Shown: positions 1 through 8,673, counted from the first letter of the stretch. The stretch is DNA of 22,315 nt from Leptolyngbyaceae cyanobacterium M65_K2018_010 (GCA_015295885.1 DVEE01000058.1:1-22315), one strand, 5' to 3'. Numbers and translations are program-made. Notes: generated from the letters alone by a model not told the origin.

Positions 1-1
1 C

Positions 2-532
2 GGCTGGGAGCGCACACGCCTGGCCAAGTTCTCCAAGGGTATGCTCCAGCGCATTGGCATTGCCCAGGCCCTGATCAACGACCCTGACCTGGTGTTTTTA
101 GATGAACCGATGTCGGGGCTTGACCCCAGTGGTCGATTTCAGGTGCGGGAGATTATTTTGGCCCTGCACCGAGCGGGCAAAACCATCTTTTTCAATAGCC
201 ATATTCTGTCGGATGTGGAGGTGATCTGCGATCGCATTGCCATCCTGGATCAAGGGGAGTTGATCTGTATAGGCCATCTGGACGAGCTGTTGGGCACCGC
301 TGATCAATATTTCGTGAGGGGACGGGGGGGGCAGCCCAGGGATCTGGAGCCCTGGCTCGACCAATTCACCATGCAGGGCGATAGCTGGCGTGGCCATGTC
401 AAGGGTGACCCCTACGAATTTGCCCAACGCATCCCCTCCCTGGGTGGGCAGTTAATTGCCCTGCAGCAGGCCCGCCCCACCCTGGAAGAGTTTTTTATGG
501 CCCAGATCAATCAGCGCCGCACCGCGGGTTAA
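2..532 (+). CDS. ABC transporter ATP-binding protein, 3' part only
   Basis: This is the C-terminal 176 residues of an ABC transporter ATPase; the reading frame enters from the left edge, so the Walker A part lies outside the window. The signature motif appears as KFSKGMLQR, a form common in ABC-2 type exporters in place of LSGGQ. Walker B and D-loop follow as LVFLDEPMSGLDPSG, and the H-loop as FFNSHILSDVE. The tail after the ATPase core ends in PTLEEFFM, like the C-terminal extension (DUF4162-like) of ABC-2 drug, lipid or gliding-type exporters. The family hydrolyses ATP in the cytoplasm to drive a membrane permease. No permease gene follows, so the partner is either upstream or elsewhere. 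Substrate cannot be inferred. The ATG at 41 is internal and is not the start. Confidence 0.93.
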   Translation, partial: GWERTRLAKFSKGMLQRIGIAQALINDPDLVFLDEPMSGLDPSGRFQVREIILALHRAGKTIFFNSHILSDVEVICDRIAILDQGELICIGHLDELLGTADQYFVRGRGGQPRDLEPWLDQFTMQGDSWRGHVKGDPYEFAQRIPSLGGQLIALQQARPTLEEFFMAQINQRRTAG

Positions 533-679
533 TCGCCGCCTGGCCCTGGCCAACTCCGGTGAGACTCTCGAACCTGGCTGACTGCGGAGTCTGGGGTGAG
601 GACGGGCAACTGTCTGGGGCTGAACACCAGATCCAGACGTCGATCAAGCGGTCGGTACCCATCCCCAATCTCAGTTGGG

Positions 680-706
680 TTGGGACCACTCTGGCAGCGG
701 TATAGT
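680..706 (+). promoter_or_regulatory. Possible purH promoter
   Basis: A good -10-like hexamer, TATAGT, lies at 701-706, about 31 bases before the purH start. The best -35 candidate is TTGGGA at 680-685 (4 of 6), but the spacer is only 15 bases. The placement suits a short leader. The rest of 533-737 holds no ORF of interest, only a weak 6-base inverted repeat (562-567 with 587-592). Confidence 0.3.
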
Positions 707-737
707 AGTGTCTTGCAAAGGTAACGGGTGGAGAGCA

Positions 738-2291
738 ATGGCACGGCTGGCACTATTGAGCGTATCGGATAAAACGGGCCTGGTTGATCTGGCCCAAACC
801 CTGGTTAAGGAGTTTGAGTTTGACCTGATCAGTAGTGGCGGTACTGCCCGCACCCTGGTCGAGGCTGGCATTCCGGTCACCAAAGTCTCTGACTATACCG
901 GTTCTCCAGAAATCTTAGGCGGTCGAGTCAAAACCCTACATCCCCGCATTCACGGCGGCATCCTAGCCCGCCAGGATCTCCCTGAAGATCAGGCCGACCT
1001 GGCAGATAACAACATCCGCCCCTTTGACCTGGTCGTGGTCAACCTCTACCCCTTTGAGCAAACCATTGCTCAACCCGGTGTCACCTTGTCGGCTGCGATT
1101 GAGCAAATAGATATTGGTGGACCCACCCTAGTCCGGGCCGCGGCCAAAAACCATGGCTATCTGACCATTCTCTGCCAGCCTGCCCAGTACGCTCCTTACC
1201 TGGAGGCGATGCGAGTTCACCAGGGAGAGGTGCCCCTGGCCTTTCGCCAGGCCTGTGCCCGGGCCGCCTTTTGGCATACGGCGACCTACGACCAGGCGAT
1301 CGCTACCTACCTCACCCAGGCTCAGGCCGATGCTGAACCCCTAGCCCTACCAGAACAGTGGGCCCTGGTGGGGCAACGCCAGGCCCCCCTGCGCTACGGC
1401 GAAAATCCCCACCAAGGTGCGGCCTGGTACCGCACCGGAACGGCTCCCACGGGCTGGGCTGGGGCCGAACAACTGCAGGGGAAGGAACTCAGCTACAACA
1501 ACCTGGTGGATTTGGAGGCGGCGCGACGAATTATCGCCGAATTCCCCGCCGATCAGCCCGCTGCCGCCGTGCTGAAGCATACCAACCCCTGCGGCGTGGC
1601 CCTGGGGGATTCCTTAGCCAGCGCCTACCAGCGGGCCTACGAGGCTGATGCGGTTTCTGCCTTTGGGGGCATTGTGGCCCTCAACCGACCCATTGATGCC
1701 GCCACTGCCCAGCAGCTCACCGGCACCTTTCTGGAATGTATCGTAGCCCCAGGCTGTGATGGCACCGCCAGAGAAATTTTGGCCAAGAAACCAAATCTTC
1801 GAGTGCTGCTTCTGGAGGATTTTCGGACGGGGCCTGGCCAGATCGTGCAGGCGATCGCCGGGGGCTTCCTGCTGCAAAATCCTGATACTGACCAGGACGA
1901 CCCCACCACCTGGCAGATTGTGACTGAGGCCAAACCGACCGAGGCCGATCGCTCAGAACTCCTGTTTGCCTGGCGGGTAGTCAAACACGTTAAATCTAAC
2001 GCCATCGTTGTCACCCACCACCATCAAACCCTGGGTATTGGGGCTGGCCAGATGAACCGCGTTGGTTCCGTTAACCTTGCCCTCACCCAGGCCGGAGCCA
2101 AGGCCCAGGGAGCCATCCTGGCCAGCGATGGTTTTTTCCCCTTTGATGACTCGGTCCGCACCGCCGCCGCCGCTGGCATTCGCGCTATCGTCCAACCCGG
2201 CGGCAGTCGTCGCGATGAAGATTCTATCCAGGCTGCGAACGAGTTAGGGCTGATCATGGTGATTACCGGTCGGCGACACTTTTTACACTAG
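738..2291 (+). CDS. purH: Bifunctional AICAR formyltransferase / IMP cyclohydrolase (PurH)
   Basis: PurH (517 residues, normal family length) performs the last two steps of de novo purine synthesis in the cytoplasm: formylation of AICAR using 10-formyl-tetrahydrofolate, then ring closure to IMP. The N-terminal MGS-like cyclohydrolase domain covers about residues 1-195, with LLSVSDKTG at 6-14, SSGGTA at 32-37 and GGRVKTLHPRIHGG at 61-74. The transformylase domain follows, with RYGENPHQ at 219-226 and the catalytic Lys-His pair at 280-281 in LKHTNPCG. Near the C-terminus ASDGFFPFDDS and VQPGGSRRDED are the usual conserved blocks. The start at 738 is chosen because family members begin MARLALLSVSDKTG and a GGAGAG ribosome site lies just before it; an upstream in-frame ATG at 675 would add 21 unrelated residues. 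No other purine genes are adjacent. Confidence 0.98.
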   Translation: MARLALLSVSDKTGLVDLAQTLVKEFEFDLISSGGTARTLVEAGIPVTKVSDYTGSPEILGGRVKTLHPRIHGGILARQDLPEDQADLADNNIRPFDLVVVNLYPFEQTIAQPGVTLSAAIEQIDIGGPTLVRAAAKNHGYLTILCQPAQYAPYLEAMRVHQGEVPLAFRQACARAAFWHTATYDQAIATYLTQAQADAEPLALPEQWALVGQRQAPLRYGENPHQGAAWYRTGTAPTGWAGAEQLQGKELSYNNLVDLEAARRIIAEFPADQPAAAVLKHTNPCGVALGDSLASAYQRAYEADAVSAFGGIVALNRPIDAATAQQLTGTFLECIVAPGCDGTAREILAKKPNLRVLLLEDFRTGPGQIVQAIAGGFLLQNPDTDQDDPTTWQIVTEAKPTEADRSELLFAWRVVKHVKSNAIVVTHHHQTLGIGAGQMNRVGSVNLALTQAGAKAQGAILASDGFFPFDDSVRTAAAAGIRAIVQPGGSRRDEDSIQAANELGLIMVITGRRHFLH

Positions 2292-2319
2292 GGCAGGGAC
2301 AGCGGCAAGAGGCCCTGCC
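2292..2319 (+). terminator. Hairpin directly after purH
   Basis: GGCAGGG at 2292-2298 pairs perfectly with CCCTGCC at 2313-2319 around a 14-base loop, beginning one base after the purH stop codon. There is no T-run after it, so it may be a Rho-independent terminator of the U-poor kind or an mRNA 3'-end stabilising hairpin. Confidence 0.4.
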
Positions 2320-2443
2320 ACCTAACCCATCGACTGCCCCAGGGCAACTCGTAGAGGCCAGACCAAGAACCTGAGCCAATTCGCGGCGGCGGGCGTGTTA
2401 AAACTTGGTGTAGGGGGCTGCTCCAGGAAGGGAGGGGAGCACA

Positions 2444-3670
2444 ATGCTACCGAGTGACCTGTTAATCTATCGGCACCAAGGAGACGCCCTGCAGCCGAAG
2501 CGCCTAGCCCTGAGTGCAGCGAATCGGGCCATGGCGGCTGATTTGATTCAACTGTTTCAAGCTCAGGTGGGGCATACCCAGGGTGAGCTGAATCGGCAAT
2601 TGCAAGACCTGGAGGGGGAAGACACTAACTACCGTATCCGACGAGGGCTGGCCCACATTCTGCGGAATAGTTTTGCCACCTTTGAGCAGGTTAGCCCTCT
2701 GGAGCCGCTGGAACTACGGCAGCGGTTGTTTGCCCTGGCGGCCCAGGGTGTGCTGTCTCCTACGCAGGCCGATCACCACCGGCTCATCCTCAGTCAGCAA
2801 CTCAGCCAGGAACTGGACCGCGAGGTTTCCGTGGCGGAGGTGCGCCAGGGGCTCTACGCGGATTTGCCCGACAACCGCATTTTGATTGAGTTTGATGCCC
2901 CTACCCCTGAGGCCCTGCTGCATCGCTACAACCTGGCCCAAACCCAGGGGGTGTTTTACAAAGCCAGCGACCTGGTCATGCACCTTTACCGCAACGACCC
3001 CGGCGAATACAAGCTAATGTTTCGCTACCTCAAGCTCTTTCGCCTGATGGCCTACATCGAGGGGGATGCGGACCAGGGCTTTACCATCACCATCGACGGT
3101 CCGGCCAGCCTGTTTAAGCCCAACACCCGCTACGGCGTTGATATGGCCAAGTTGATTCCGGCTATTCTCCATGTCAGCCGCTGGCGGTTAACGGCGACCC
3201 TGCAACTGAAGGATAGCTACAGCCAGGCCGCCAAGCCCCGCCAGTTTACCCTCGATAGCGACTGTGGCCTGGTCACCCACTATCCCCCGGGCAAGCCCTA
3301 CGACAGCCTGATTGAGGAATCCTTCGTCAACCGCTGGCCCACCGATACCCCCTGGCGGTTAGAGCGAGAAGTCGATCTGGTGCCTATTCCGGGCAGTGTC
3401 ATGATTCCGGACTTTCGGCTAGTTCACCCCGATGGCCGTGAATATCTGCTGGAAATCGTTGGCTACTGGCGCCCCGATTACCTGCGCAAAAAGTTTGCTC
3501 AGGTCCGCAAAGCGGAACGACAGAATCTGATTTTGGCGGTTTCTGAGCGGTTGAACCTGGAAAAGGCGGGGGTGAACATGGCTAGGGTGCCGGCCCGGGT
3601 CGTTTGGTTTAAGCACAAGCTCCAGCCCAAGGCTATTCTGGCGGTCCTGGAGGAGGAAGCCCCTGGGTAA
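2444..3670 (+). CDS. DUF790 family protein, Bax1-like nuclease
   Basis: This 408-residue protein has the DUF790 layout: an N-terminal block starting MLPSDLLIYR, a central block with LYADLPDNR (138-145) and YNLAQTQGVFYKA (162-174), then a C-terminal nuclease-like domain. The latter shows IPDFRL (321-326, Asp323) and EYLLEIVGYWRPDYLRKK (333-350, Glu337), which resembles the Asp and Glu of a PD-(D/E)XK-type active site, although the usual third lysine is not in its standard place. The archaeal member Bax1 is known as a nuclease that binds the XPB helicase. That the cyanobacterial protein cuts DNA is inference. The start has a strong ribosome site, GGAGGGGAG, a few bases upstream. It converges on a large SNF2 ATPase gene with 101 bases between, not on an XPB gene. 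Confidence 0.85.
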   Translation: MLPSDLLIYRHQGDALQPKRLALSAANRAMAADLIQLFQAQVGHTQGELNRQLQDLEGEDTNYRIRRGLAHILRNSFATFEQVSPLEPLELRQRLFALAAQGVLSPTQADHHRLILSQQLSQELDREVSVAEVRQGLYADLPDNRILIEFDAPTPEALLHRYNLAQTQGVFYKASDLVMHLYRNDPGEYKLMFRYLKLFRLMAYIEGDADQGFTITIDGPASLFKPNTRYGVDMAKLIPAILHVSRWRLTATLQLKDSYSQAAKPRQFTLDSDCGLVTHYPPGKPYDSLIEESFVNRWPTDTPWRLEREVDLVPIPGSVMIPDFRLVHPDGREYLLEIVGYWRPDYLRKKFAQVRKAERQNLILAVSERLNLEKAGVNMARVPARVVWFKHKLQPKAILAVLEEEAPG

Positions 3671-3771
3671 TCCCAAGTCTGTGACATCGCCCTAGGGATT
3701 TGGCCTGGGCAGGGTGTAGATACGCAGGGGTTTCCCGCAGGGGAGAGTGAAGGGTGAGTTCAAGCCTAGCC

Positions 3772-6700
3772 CTAACCTTCGCTGATTAACCGCAGCAGTT
3801 CTTCAGTGGAGACCTTGCTGCTCATATCGGCACCTTCTAGCAGGCTGTCGGCCAGGTCACGTTTTTGCCGATGTAGATCGACGATCTTTTCTTCGATGGT
3901 GTTTTTAGCCACCAGGCGATAGATGGTGACTGGCCGTTGTTGGCCAATGCGGTGGGCGCGATCGCTGGCCTGGTCCTCTACCGCCGGATTCCACCAGGGA
4001 TCCATGTGAATCACATAGTCGGCGGCGGTGAGATTGAGGCCAGTACCCCCGGCCTTCAGGCTGATTAAAAAGATATCACCCGCCCCAGATTGGAAGGCAT
4101 CCACCCGCTTTTTCCGGTCCTTAGCCGGGGTACTGCCATCCAGGTACTGGTAGGACACCTGTTGCCCGTCTAAAAACTCGCGCAGAATCGTGAGGTGATC
4201 GACAAACTGGCTAAAGACCAGGGCTTTATGGTTGTTCTCCAGCAACTCTTCCAAAATTTCGCCAAAGGCTTCCAACTTGGCGCTGGGGAGGGCGGTCTCA
4301 GCCCGCACCAGGCGGGTATTGCAGCAGGCCCGGCGCAGTCGCATGATCTCCGCCAGCACCTGGAGGTGTTTGGCGCCCGCTTCCACGTTGGGATCGGCGA
4401 GCTTGGCGACCGCCTCTCGCCGTAGGGCTTCGTAGAAGGCCATTTCCTGGGCGCTGAGTTCGACCTGGAGGGTAATCTCGGTGCGGGCGGGCAGTTCGTC
4501 TAGCACCTGACTTTTAGTGCGGCGCAAAATAAAGGGCTGAATCAGCTTCTTCAGGCGGTTGCGGGCTTGCTTATCCTGATTGCGCTCAATGGCGTTGGCG
4601 AATTTGAGGCTAAACTGCTCCTGGGAGCCCAACAGGCCAGGGTTGATGAACCGAAACAGGTTCCACAACTCGCCCAGGTGGTTTTCAATGGGGGTGCCCG
4701 TAGTCAACAGCTTAAAGCCCCCTTGCAACTTCATAGCCGCCTTTGATCGCTTTGTGGCGGAGTTTTTGATGGCCTGGGCCTCGTCCAGCACAATGGTTTG
4801 CCACTGCACCTCGGCCAGCATCTCGGAAACTTCGTCCTGTTGGAGCAGGCCGTAACTGCACACCACCAGGTCAAAGGGCTGGAGGTGGTTCAAAACTTGC
4901 TGGCGATCGCCGCTGCCAAACTGCATCGGGTTTAGGGTAGGGGCAAACTTTTCCGCCTCGCTCAGCCAGTTCATACAGACCGAGGTAGGAGCCACAATTA
5001 GGGTTGGCCCCGCCGGAGCGCGGGTAAGAATTACCGCTAGGGCTTGGAGGGTCTTGCCCAGGCCCATGTCGTCGGCCAGACAGGCCCCCACCCCCCAGTG
5101 GGCCAGCCGGGCCAGCCAGTTAAACCCTTCCAATTGGTAGTCCCGCAGTTGGGCTTGGAGGGTAGAGGGCACCTCTGGTTGTAGGGCCTGGGCTTCCTTT
5201 AAGCGTTGGATGTGGGCTTTCCAGTGCTGATCGGTTTTGAGCTGGCCCACCTCATCGATCCAGTCTTCCATAGCGAGGGAGGCCAAGGGATGGAAGCGCA
5301 GCCCAGATCCACTTTTTTCAGAAAAGGCCCGCAGGTCATCCAAGCGCTTACGAAATTCCTGGGTGAGGGCGAGAAACTGCCCATCGGCCAACTTCACAAA
5401 ACGACCAGGAGAGGCTTCCAGCAGTTCCAGCAGACGCTGTATGTCCATCACCTCGTCATCGCTAATTTGCAGTTCACCGCTGGCCGCAAACCAGTCCCGC
5501 TGCCGTTGAATTTGAATCTTAAAATTACTCAGGCTGACCCGGTGAGCGATGCGCATTTTTTCACCTTCGGGCCATTCCACCACCGCCTGGTCGCCCAGGT
5601 CTTGCAGCTCCAGCAAGAGCTCCAGACAGTCTTCGGGGTCGCCAATGAGCCATTCTCCCCCTTCGTCCTCTAGGCGTTGCAGGGTGGGGCAGGCGGCTTC
5701 CACGGCCTGGGCTAGTTGTTGCTCTGCTTTGAGATCGCGGTGGGTTTGCAAACGCTTACCGTCGATCTCCGCAATCACCATTTCGCCCCCACTGCCGGGT
5801 CGGTAGTAGGGGCCGTCGTCCCCAAAGGGGCGAGTCAGCAGGGACACTTTCAAGCCCTCGCCAGCGGGCAGCAGGTGCAGGTGGGGTTGGGGATGGGCGG
5901 GCACGGCCTCGGCATCGGCCACACCACCGCCAATGTCAGAATGCACCGTGACCAGACCGGCCACGGCATTGATGGCAGCCAGGACTTGCTCCTTGGCGCT
6001 TTCTGGCACTTCTAGGGAATTTTGGGGGCCGAGTACCTCGGCAATGCGGTGGTGGTTCGCAGTAAACTCGACCACCTTTAACCGAGTCGGGGTTTCCTTC
6101 AGGAGCGCTACCGCTTTCTTGGCTTCCACCTCAGGACTGAGGGAAATCTCCAATTTTCCAGCTTTTACCTGGCGCACTACCAGGGCCGGTTCTCCCTTGA
6201 CTACATCGACCCGGATGGTCGGGGCATCTTCCCAAAACACTAGGGGATGGCCGACCAGAGCCAGCAGCGCCTTGTCCTGAAATTTGTAGTTGTCGTAGCC
6301 GTAGGAGTAGGGATCGGTAACCAGGTAAGAACAAATTTGCCCATCCTGGGGAGTCAGGTAGGGAAACGATTGCTGCTCGTGCTTGAGACGTTTCAGGGCG
6401 ATCGCCCGACCCCGACTCCACCCCCCTTTGACGCTAATTTTTTGTTCCTTGGGCTGTAACAGCCATCCACCGGTGGAATAAACTGTCAAAAACCAGGCCA
6501 GACGGTACTCGGTGGCGGTGGGGGTGATTGCCGTTGAGGGAGCTTGGCCCGGTGGGTTGAGGCCCATCAACGCCGTTAGGGACAGTTCCCAGGGTTCCTT
6601 GGGGGTGATGATCTCCACAAGGGGATGGATGCCCGTTTTTTCCCGCAGGGCGGGCGCCGCTTTACCGTAGGTACTGCGGGGGGTTAAGCGCGAGAGCAAT

Positions 6701-8004
6701 GCGGCGGCTTCCAGGGCAAACCAGTCATAGCCAGCCGCCTCAGCCGCTTGATAGAATTCTTTGACCAAGTTGGGCAGTCGCTTCCGGGCATTCTCCAGAT
6801 CTACCCAGTAAAGACAGAGCATGTCGATCAGCGCCTCAATGCTAGAGGCATTTTCCAGGGTGCTGACGGGAGTGTTAGTCAGGTATTGCTTGGCCGCGGT
6901 ATTCCCCTGCAGGACCTGGGCTACCTTTTCCAGACAACTGTAGATGACGCTCATCCAGTGCCGATACTGTTGTCCGGCAATCAGGTGGGCATGGCCCTCG
7001 GCTTCTTTCAAGCTGGCGAGAGACCCCTCCTGGATCAAAGCCAGGACTAAAAAAATGCCAGAGATAGTGTTGAAATAGACCTTTCGCTTGCCGGTGCTTT
7101 TCCTGAGCAACTTCAGGGCTTGGTTGCCCGCCTCAATGGTCTGGTTGTAGTTGCCCTGCAAGCAACTCAGCCACCCCTGCAGGAGCAGCGCCTCGGCGGG
7201 GTCATCCTGGGAAAAGGCTTGGAGGGCAGCTTCCGCCTCCTGGAGTCGACCGCGCATCAGCAATTGCTGAATCCAAATGACCCGCAGGTGATCGGAGCTA
7301 TCGGAGTTGGCCCGGCTGCATTCTTGGTGGAGTAGGTCGAAGGGTTCCTCAGCGGGGGTGAGCGCCATGACAGAGTTGACGCAGAGATTTCCCAGGGCCG
7401 ACTCGTAGAGGTCGGGATCCTGTTTGAGGGTAAGAAACCACTCCCGGTCAAAGGGGTTGTTGCAAATGAGCTCAAACACCTGGGCCATGGAAATGCGCGT
7501 AGGCGCAAACAGATTGCTGTAGTAGGCATCAAACTGCTTCTCGATGTAGTCCCAATCACGACGGTAGAGACCGATGCGAACCTCCCTCAAAAATTGGTCT
7601 TCGTTTTGAAAGAGGGTCAAACTTTTGTTCCAATCGGCCTTGCGCACCGGTAGCTTGTCCTGCACCGCTTTCACCATGGGCTCAAAGGTGCCCTGCCTGA
7701 CAGCGTCCCGGGTGGCAATTTCCACTAGCAAGGGATGGCATTGCGGCCCATATCCACTTTGGGCAACTAGCAGTTCCTGGTGGAGCAGCTTGGTGAAATA
7801 GGGATTGGCATCGGTTAGGGTCAATGCCTTGGAACTGTGGCGATCGCGCAGGTAAGCATTCAGGCAGTCAATCGCTTTAGTTTTACCCACGGCGGCGTAG
7901 ATGATTGAGAACAATTGCACCAGTTCTCGCTCAAAAGCGGGGAGTTGCTGGTAACGATCAACCAGTTTTGCCCTCAAGGCCTTGGGATTGTTGAGCTCAG
8001 CCAT
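3772..8004 (-). CDS. Large SNF2-family DEAD/DEAH-box ATPase
   Basis: This 1410-residue protein carries a complete SNF2/RapA-type motor in its last third. Motif I is ADDMGLGKT (Lys984), motif II is LDEAQ (1074-1077 for DEAQ), motif III is TGTPIENHLGELW, motif V is SLKAGGTGLNLT, and motif VI is DRAHRIGQ (Arg1349 and Arg1352). The family are ATP-driven double-stranded DNA translocases that move or strip proteins from DNA. The first 950 or so residues are unusual in size. They hold helical, TPR-like repeats around residues 265-450 and a mixed region before the motor, with no nuclease or methyltransferase motif that I recognise. The ATG at 8004 is preceded by AGGAG (8020-8024), though 15 bases away. 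The gene diverges from the 8296 gene across 291 bases with two dyads. The substrate and role (repair, transcription recycling, or other) are not known. Confidence 0.92.
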   Translation of the reverse strand: MAELNNPKALRAKLVDRYQQLPAFERELVQLFSIIYAAVGKTKAIDCLNAYLRDRHSSKALTLTDANPYFTKLLHQELLVAQSGYGPQCHPLLVEIATRDAVRQGTFEPMVKAVQDKLPVRKADWNKSLTLFQNEDQFLREVRIGLYRRDWDYIEKQFDAYYSNLFAPTRISMAQVFELICNNPFDREWFLTLKQDPDLYESALGNLCVNSVMALTPAEEPFDLLHQECSRANSDSSDHLRVIWIQQLLMRGRLQEAEAALQAFSQDDPAEALLLQGWLSCLQGNYNQTIEAGNQALKLLRKSTGKRKVYFNTISGIFLVLALIQEGSLASLKEAEGHAHLIAGQQYRHWMSVIYSCLEKVAQVLQGNTAAKQYLTNTPVSTLENASSIEALIDMLCLYWVDLENARKRLPNLVKEFYQAAEAAGYDWFALEAAALLSRLTPRSTYGKAAPALREKTGIHPLVEIITPKEPWELSLTALMGLNPPGQAPSTAITPTATEYRLAWFLTVYSTGGWLLQPKEQKISVKGGWSRGRAIALKRLKHEQQSFPYLTPQDGQICSYLVTDPYSYGYDNYKFQDKALLALVGHPLVFWEDAPTIRVDVVKGEPALVVRQVKAGKLEISLSPEVEAKKAVALLKETPTRLKVVEFTANHHRIAEVLGPQNSLEVPESAKEQVLAAINAVAGLVTVHSDIGGGVADAEAVPAHPQPHLHLLPAGEGLKVSLLTRPFGDDGPYYRPGSGGEMVIAEIDGKRLQTHRDLKAEQQLAQAVEAACPTLQRLEDEGGEWLIGDPEDCLELLLELQDLGDQAVVEWPEGEKMRIAHRVSLSNFKIQIQRQRDWFAASGELQISDDEVMDIQRLLELLEASPGRFVKLADGQFLALTQEFRKRLDDLRAFSEKSGSGLRFHPLASLAMEDWIDEVGQLKTDQHWKAHIQRLKEAQALQPEVPSTLQAQLRDYQLEGFNWLARLAHWGVGACLADDMGLGKTLQALAVILTRAPAGPTLIVAPTSVCMNWLSEAEKFAPTLNPMQFGSGDRQQVLNHLQPFDLVVCSYGLLQQDEVSEMLAEVQWQTIVLDEAQAIKNSATKRSKAAMKLQGGFKLLTTGTPIENHLGELWNLFRFINPGLLGSQEQFSLKFANAIERNQDKQARNRLKKLIQPFILRRTKSQVLDELPARTEITLQVELSAQEMAFYEALRREAVAKLADPNVEAGAKHLQVLAEIMRLRRACCNTRLVRAETALPSAKLEAFGEILEELLENNHKALVFSQFVDHLTILREFLDGQQVSYQYLDGSTPAKDRKKRVDAFQSGAGDIFLISLKAGGTGLNLTAADYVIHMDPWWNPAVEDQASDRAHRIGQQRPVTIYRLVAKNTIEEKIVDLHRQKRDLADSLLEGADMSSKVSTEELLRLISEG

Positions 8005-8105
8005 CGGCTAACTGCAGTGCTCCTTAGGGGGATGCATCTAGAATGCCACTTGTAGGAGGATTGTGGAACTTCAGAACGTTCCCCCGCGTCAACTTAAGCT
8101 CAGTG

Positions 8106-8136
8106 ATTTAGTTGGCTAAAGGATAGCCTGCTAAAT
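8106..8136. promoter_or_regulatory. 31-base imperfect palindrome in a divergent promoter region
   Basis: ATTTAG (8106-8111) pairs with CTAAAT (8131-8136), and GGCTA (8114-8118) with TAGCC (8124-8128), around AAGGA. There is one 2-base internal mismatch on each side. It sits between the divergent SNF2 gene and the small gene at 8296 and has no T-run, so an operator is more likely than a terminator. Confidence 0.4.
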
Positions 8137-8210
8137 AGAGTCTCCCACGGTATTCCTATTCAGAAAATTTTGTGCTGTGATTGAGTGGTCAGGGTTGAGT
8201 TCGATAGGGA

Positions 8211-8236
8211 TGGGAGAGGCTGCCGAGGCTCTCCCA
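8211..8236. promoter_or_regulatory. Hairpin upstream of the 8296 gene
   Basis: TGGGAGAG (8211-8218) pairs perfectly with CTCTCCCA (8229-8236) around a 10-base loop. It lies about 60 bases before the start at 8296 and no T-run follows, so it could be a 5' leader hairpin or a second protein-binding dyad. Confidence 0.35.
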
Positions 8237-8295
8237 GCTAATCAGAGCTAGGGCACTGGTTAGCTTTGTGGTAATGGTTGAACCAGAGTGTTGTT

Positions 8296-8613
8296 ATGGC
8301 TCGTTATACCCACCTCCTGACCTTGCCTAGAGCAGGTACCAACTTAGGCCCCACCATAGTGCAAACGCTGGAGAACTGCGGACTCCACATGGTCTATGTC
8401 AAAGATGATTACTTTGTGGCCAAAGAAAAACCAGGCCAGGTGTCGCTCTCTCAACTGACAACCATTGAGGTGATTATTTCTCCCCCGAATCAGGACTTTC
8501 AGTGGGCTAAGCTAAACCTGGTTGTGAAAAACGAAGAACTGCCGTTGCAGCAGGATAACCACTGCCAGCGGGTGTTTGACGCGGTCAGCCAAGCCATTGG
8601 CTCTGTGGTCTGA
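8296..8613 (+). CDS. Small protein of unknown function, 105 residues
   Basis: I do not recognise a named family. The frame is intact and begins MARYTHLLTLPRAGTNLG; the text alternates beta-like and charged stretches (TIVQTLENCGLHMVYVKDD, then TIEVIISPP) and ends in a probable helix (RVFDAVSQAIGSVV). There is no signal peptide, membrane segment or metal-binding motif. It looks like a small soluble alpha/beta protein. The ATG at 8296 is preferred over an in-frame TTG at 8278, although neither has a clear ribosome site. It diverges from the SNF2 gene and converges on the FHA gene 88 bases downstream. I believe it is a real gene because of the codon use like its neighbours, the divergent promoter-like region, and the hairpin that follows; the function is open. 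Confidence 0.7.
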   Translation: MARYTHLLTLPRAGTNLGPTIVQTLENCGLHMVYVKDDYFVAKEKPGQVSLSQLTTIEVIISPPNQDFQWAKLNLVVKNEELPLQQDNHCQRVFDAVSQAIGSVV

Positions 8614-8648
8614 GGGGGGCGACAGTTTAGCCAGGGAGCGATCGCTAT

Positions 8649-8673
8649 CTATGGAATGGGTTAGATTCCATGG
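8649..8673. terminator. Hairpin between convergent genes
   Basis: ATGGAAT (8651-8657) pairs perfectly with ATTCCAT (8665-8671) around a 7-base loop; a T-G wobble and a C-G pair extend the stem outward. It sits between the 8296 gene and the convergent FHA gene, where a two-way terminator is expected. No T-run follows on either strand. A HIP1 site is just upstream at 8639-8646. Confidence 0.4.

Noticed and set aside
675..737. Upstream in-frame start for purH
   Set aside because: The 21 added residues do not match the family and cover the likely promoter; the ATG at 738 gives the standard N-terminus.
3671..3771. Terminator between DUF790 and SNF2 genes
   Set aside because: Only a doubled CGCAGGGG and a three-base stem are visible; too weak to call although a terminator is expected there.
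5206..5673. 155-codon plus-strand frame inside the SNF2 gene
   Set aside because: Antisense to a continuous 1410-codon gene, without family motifs or ribosome site.
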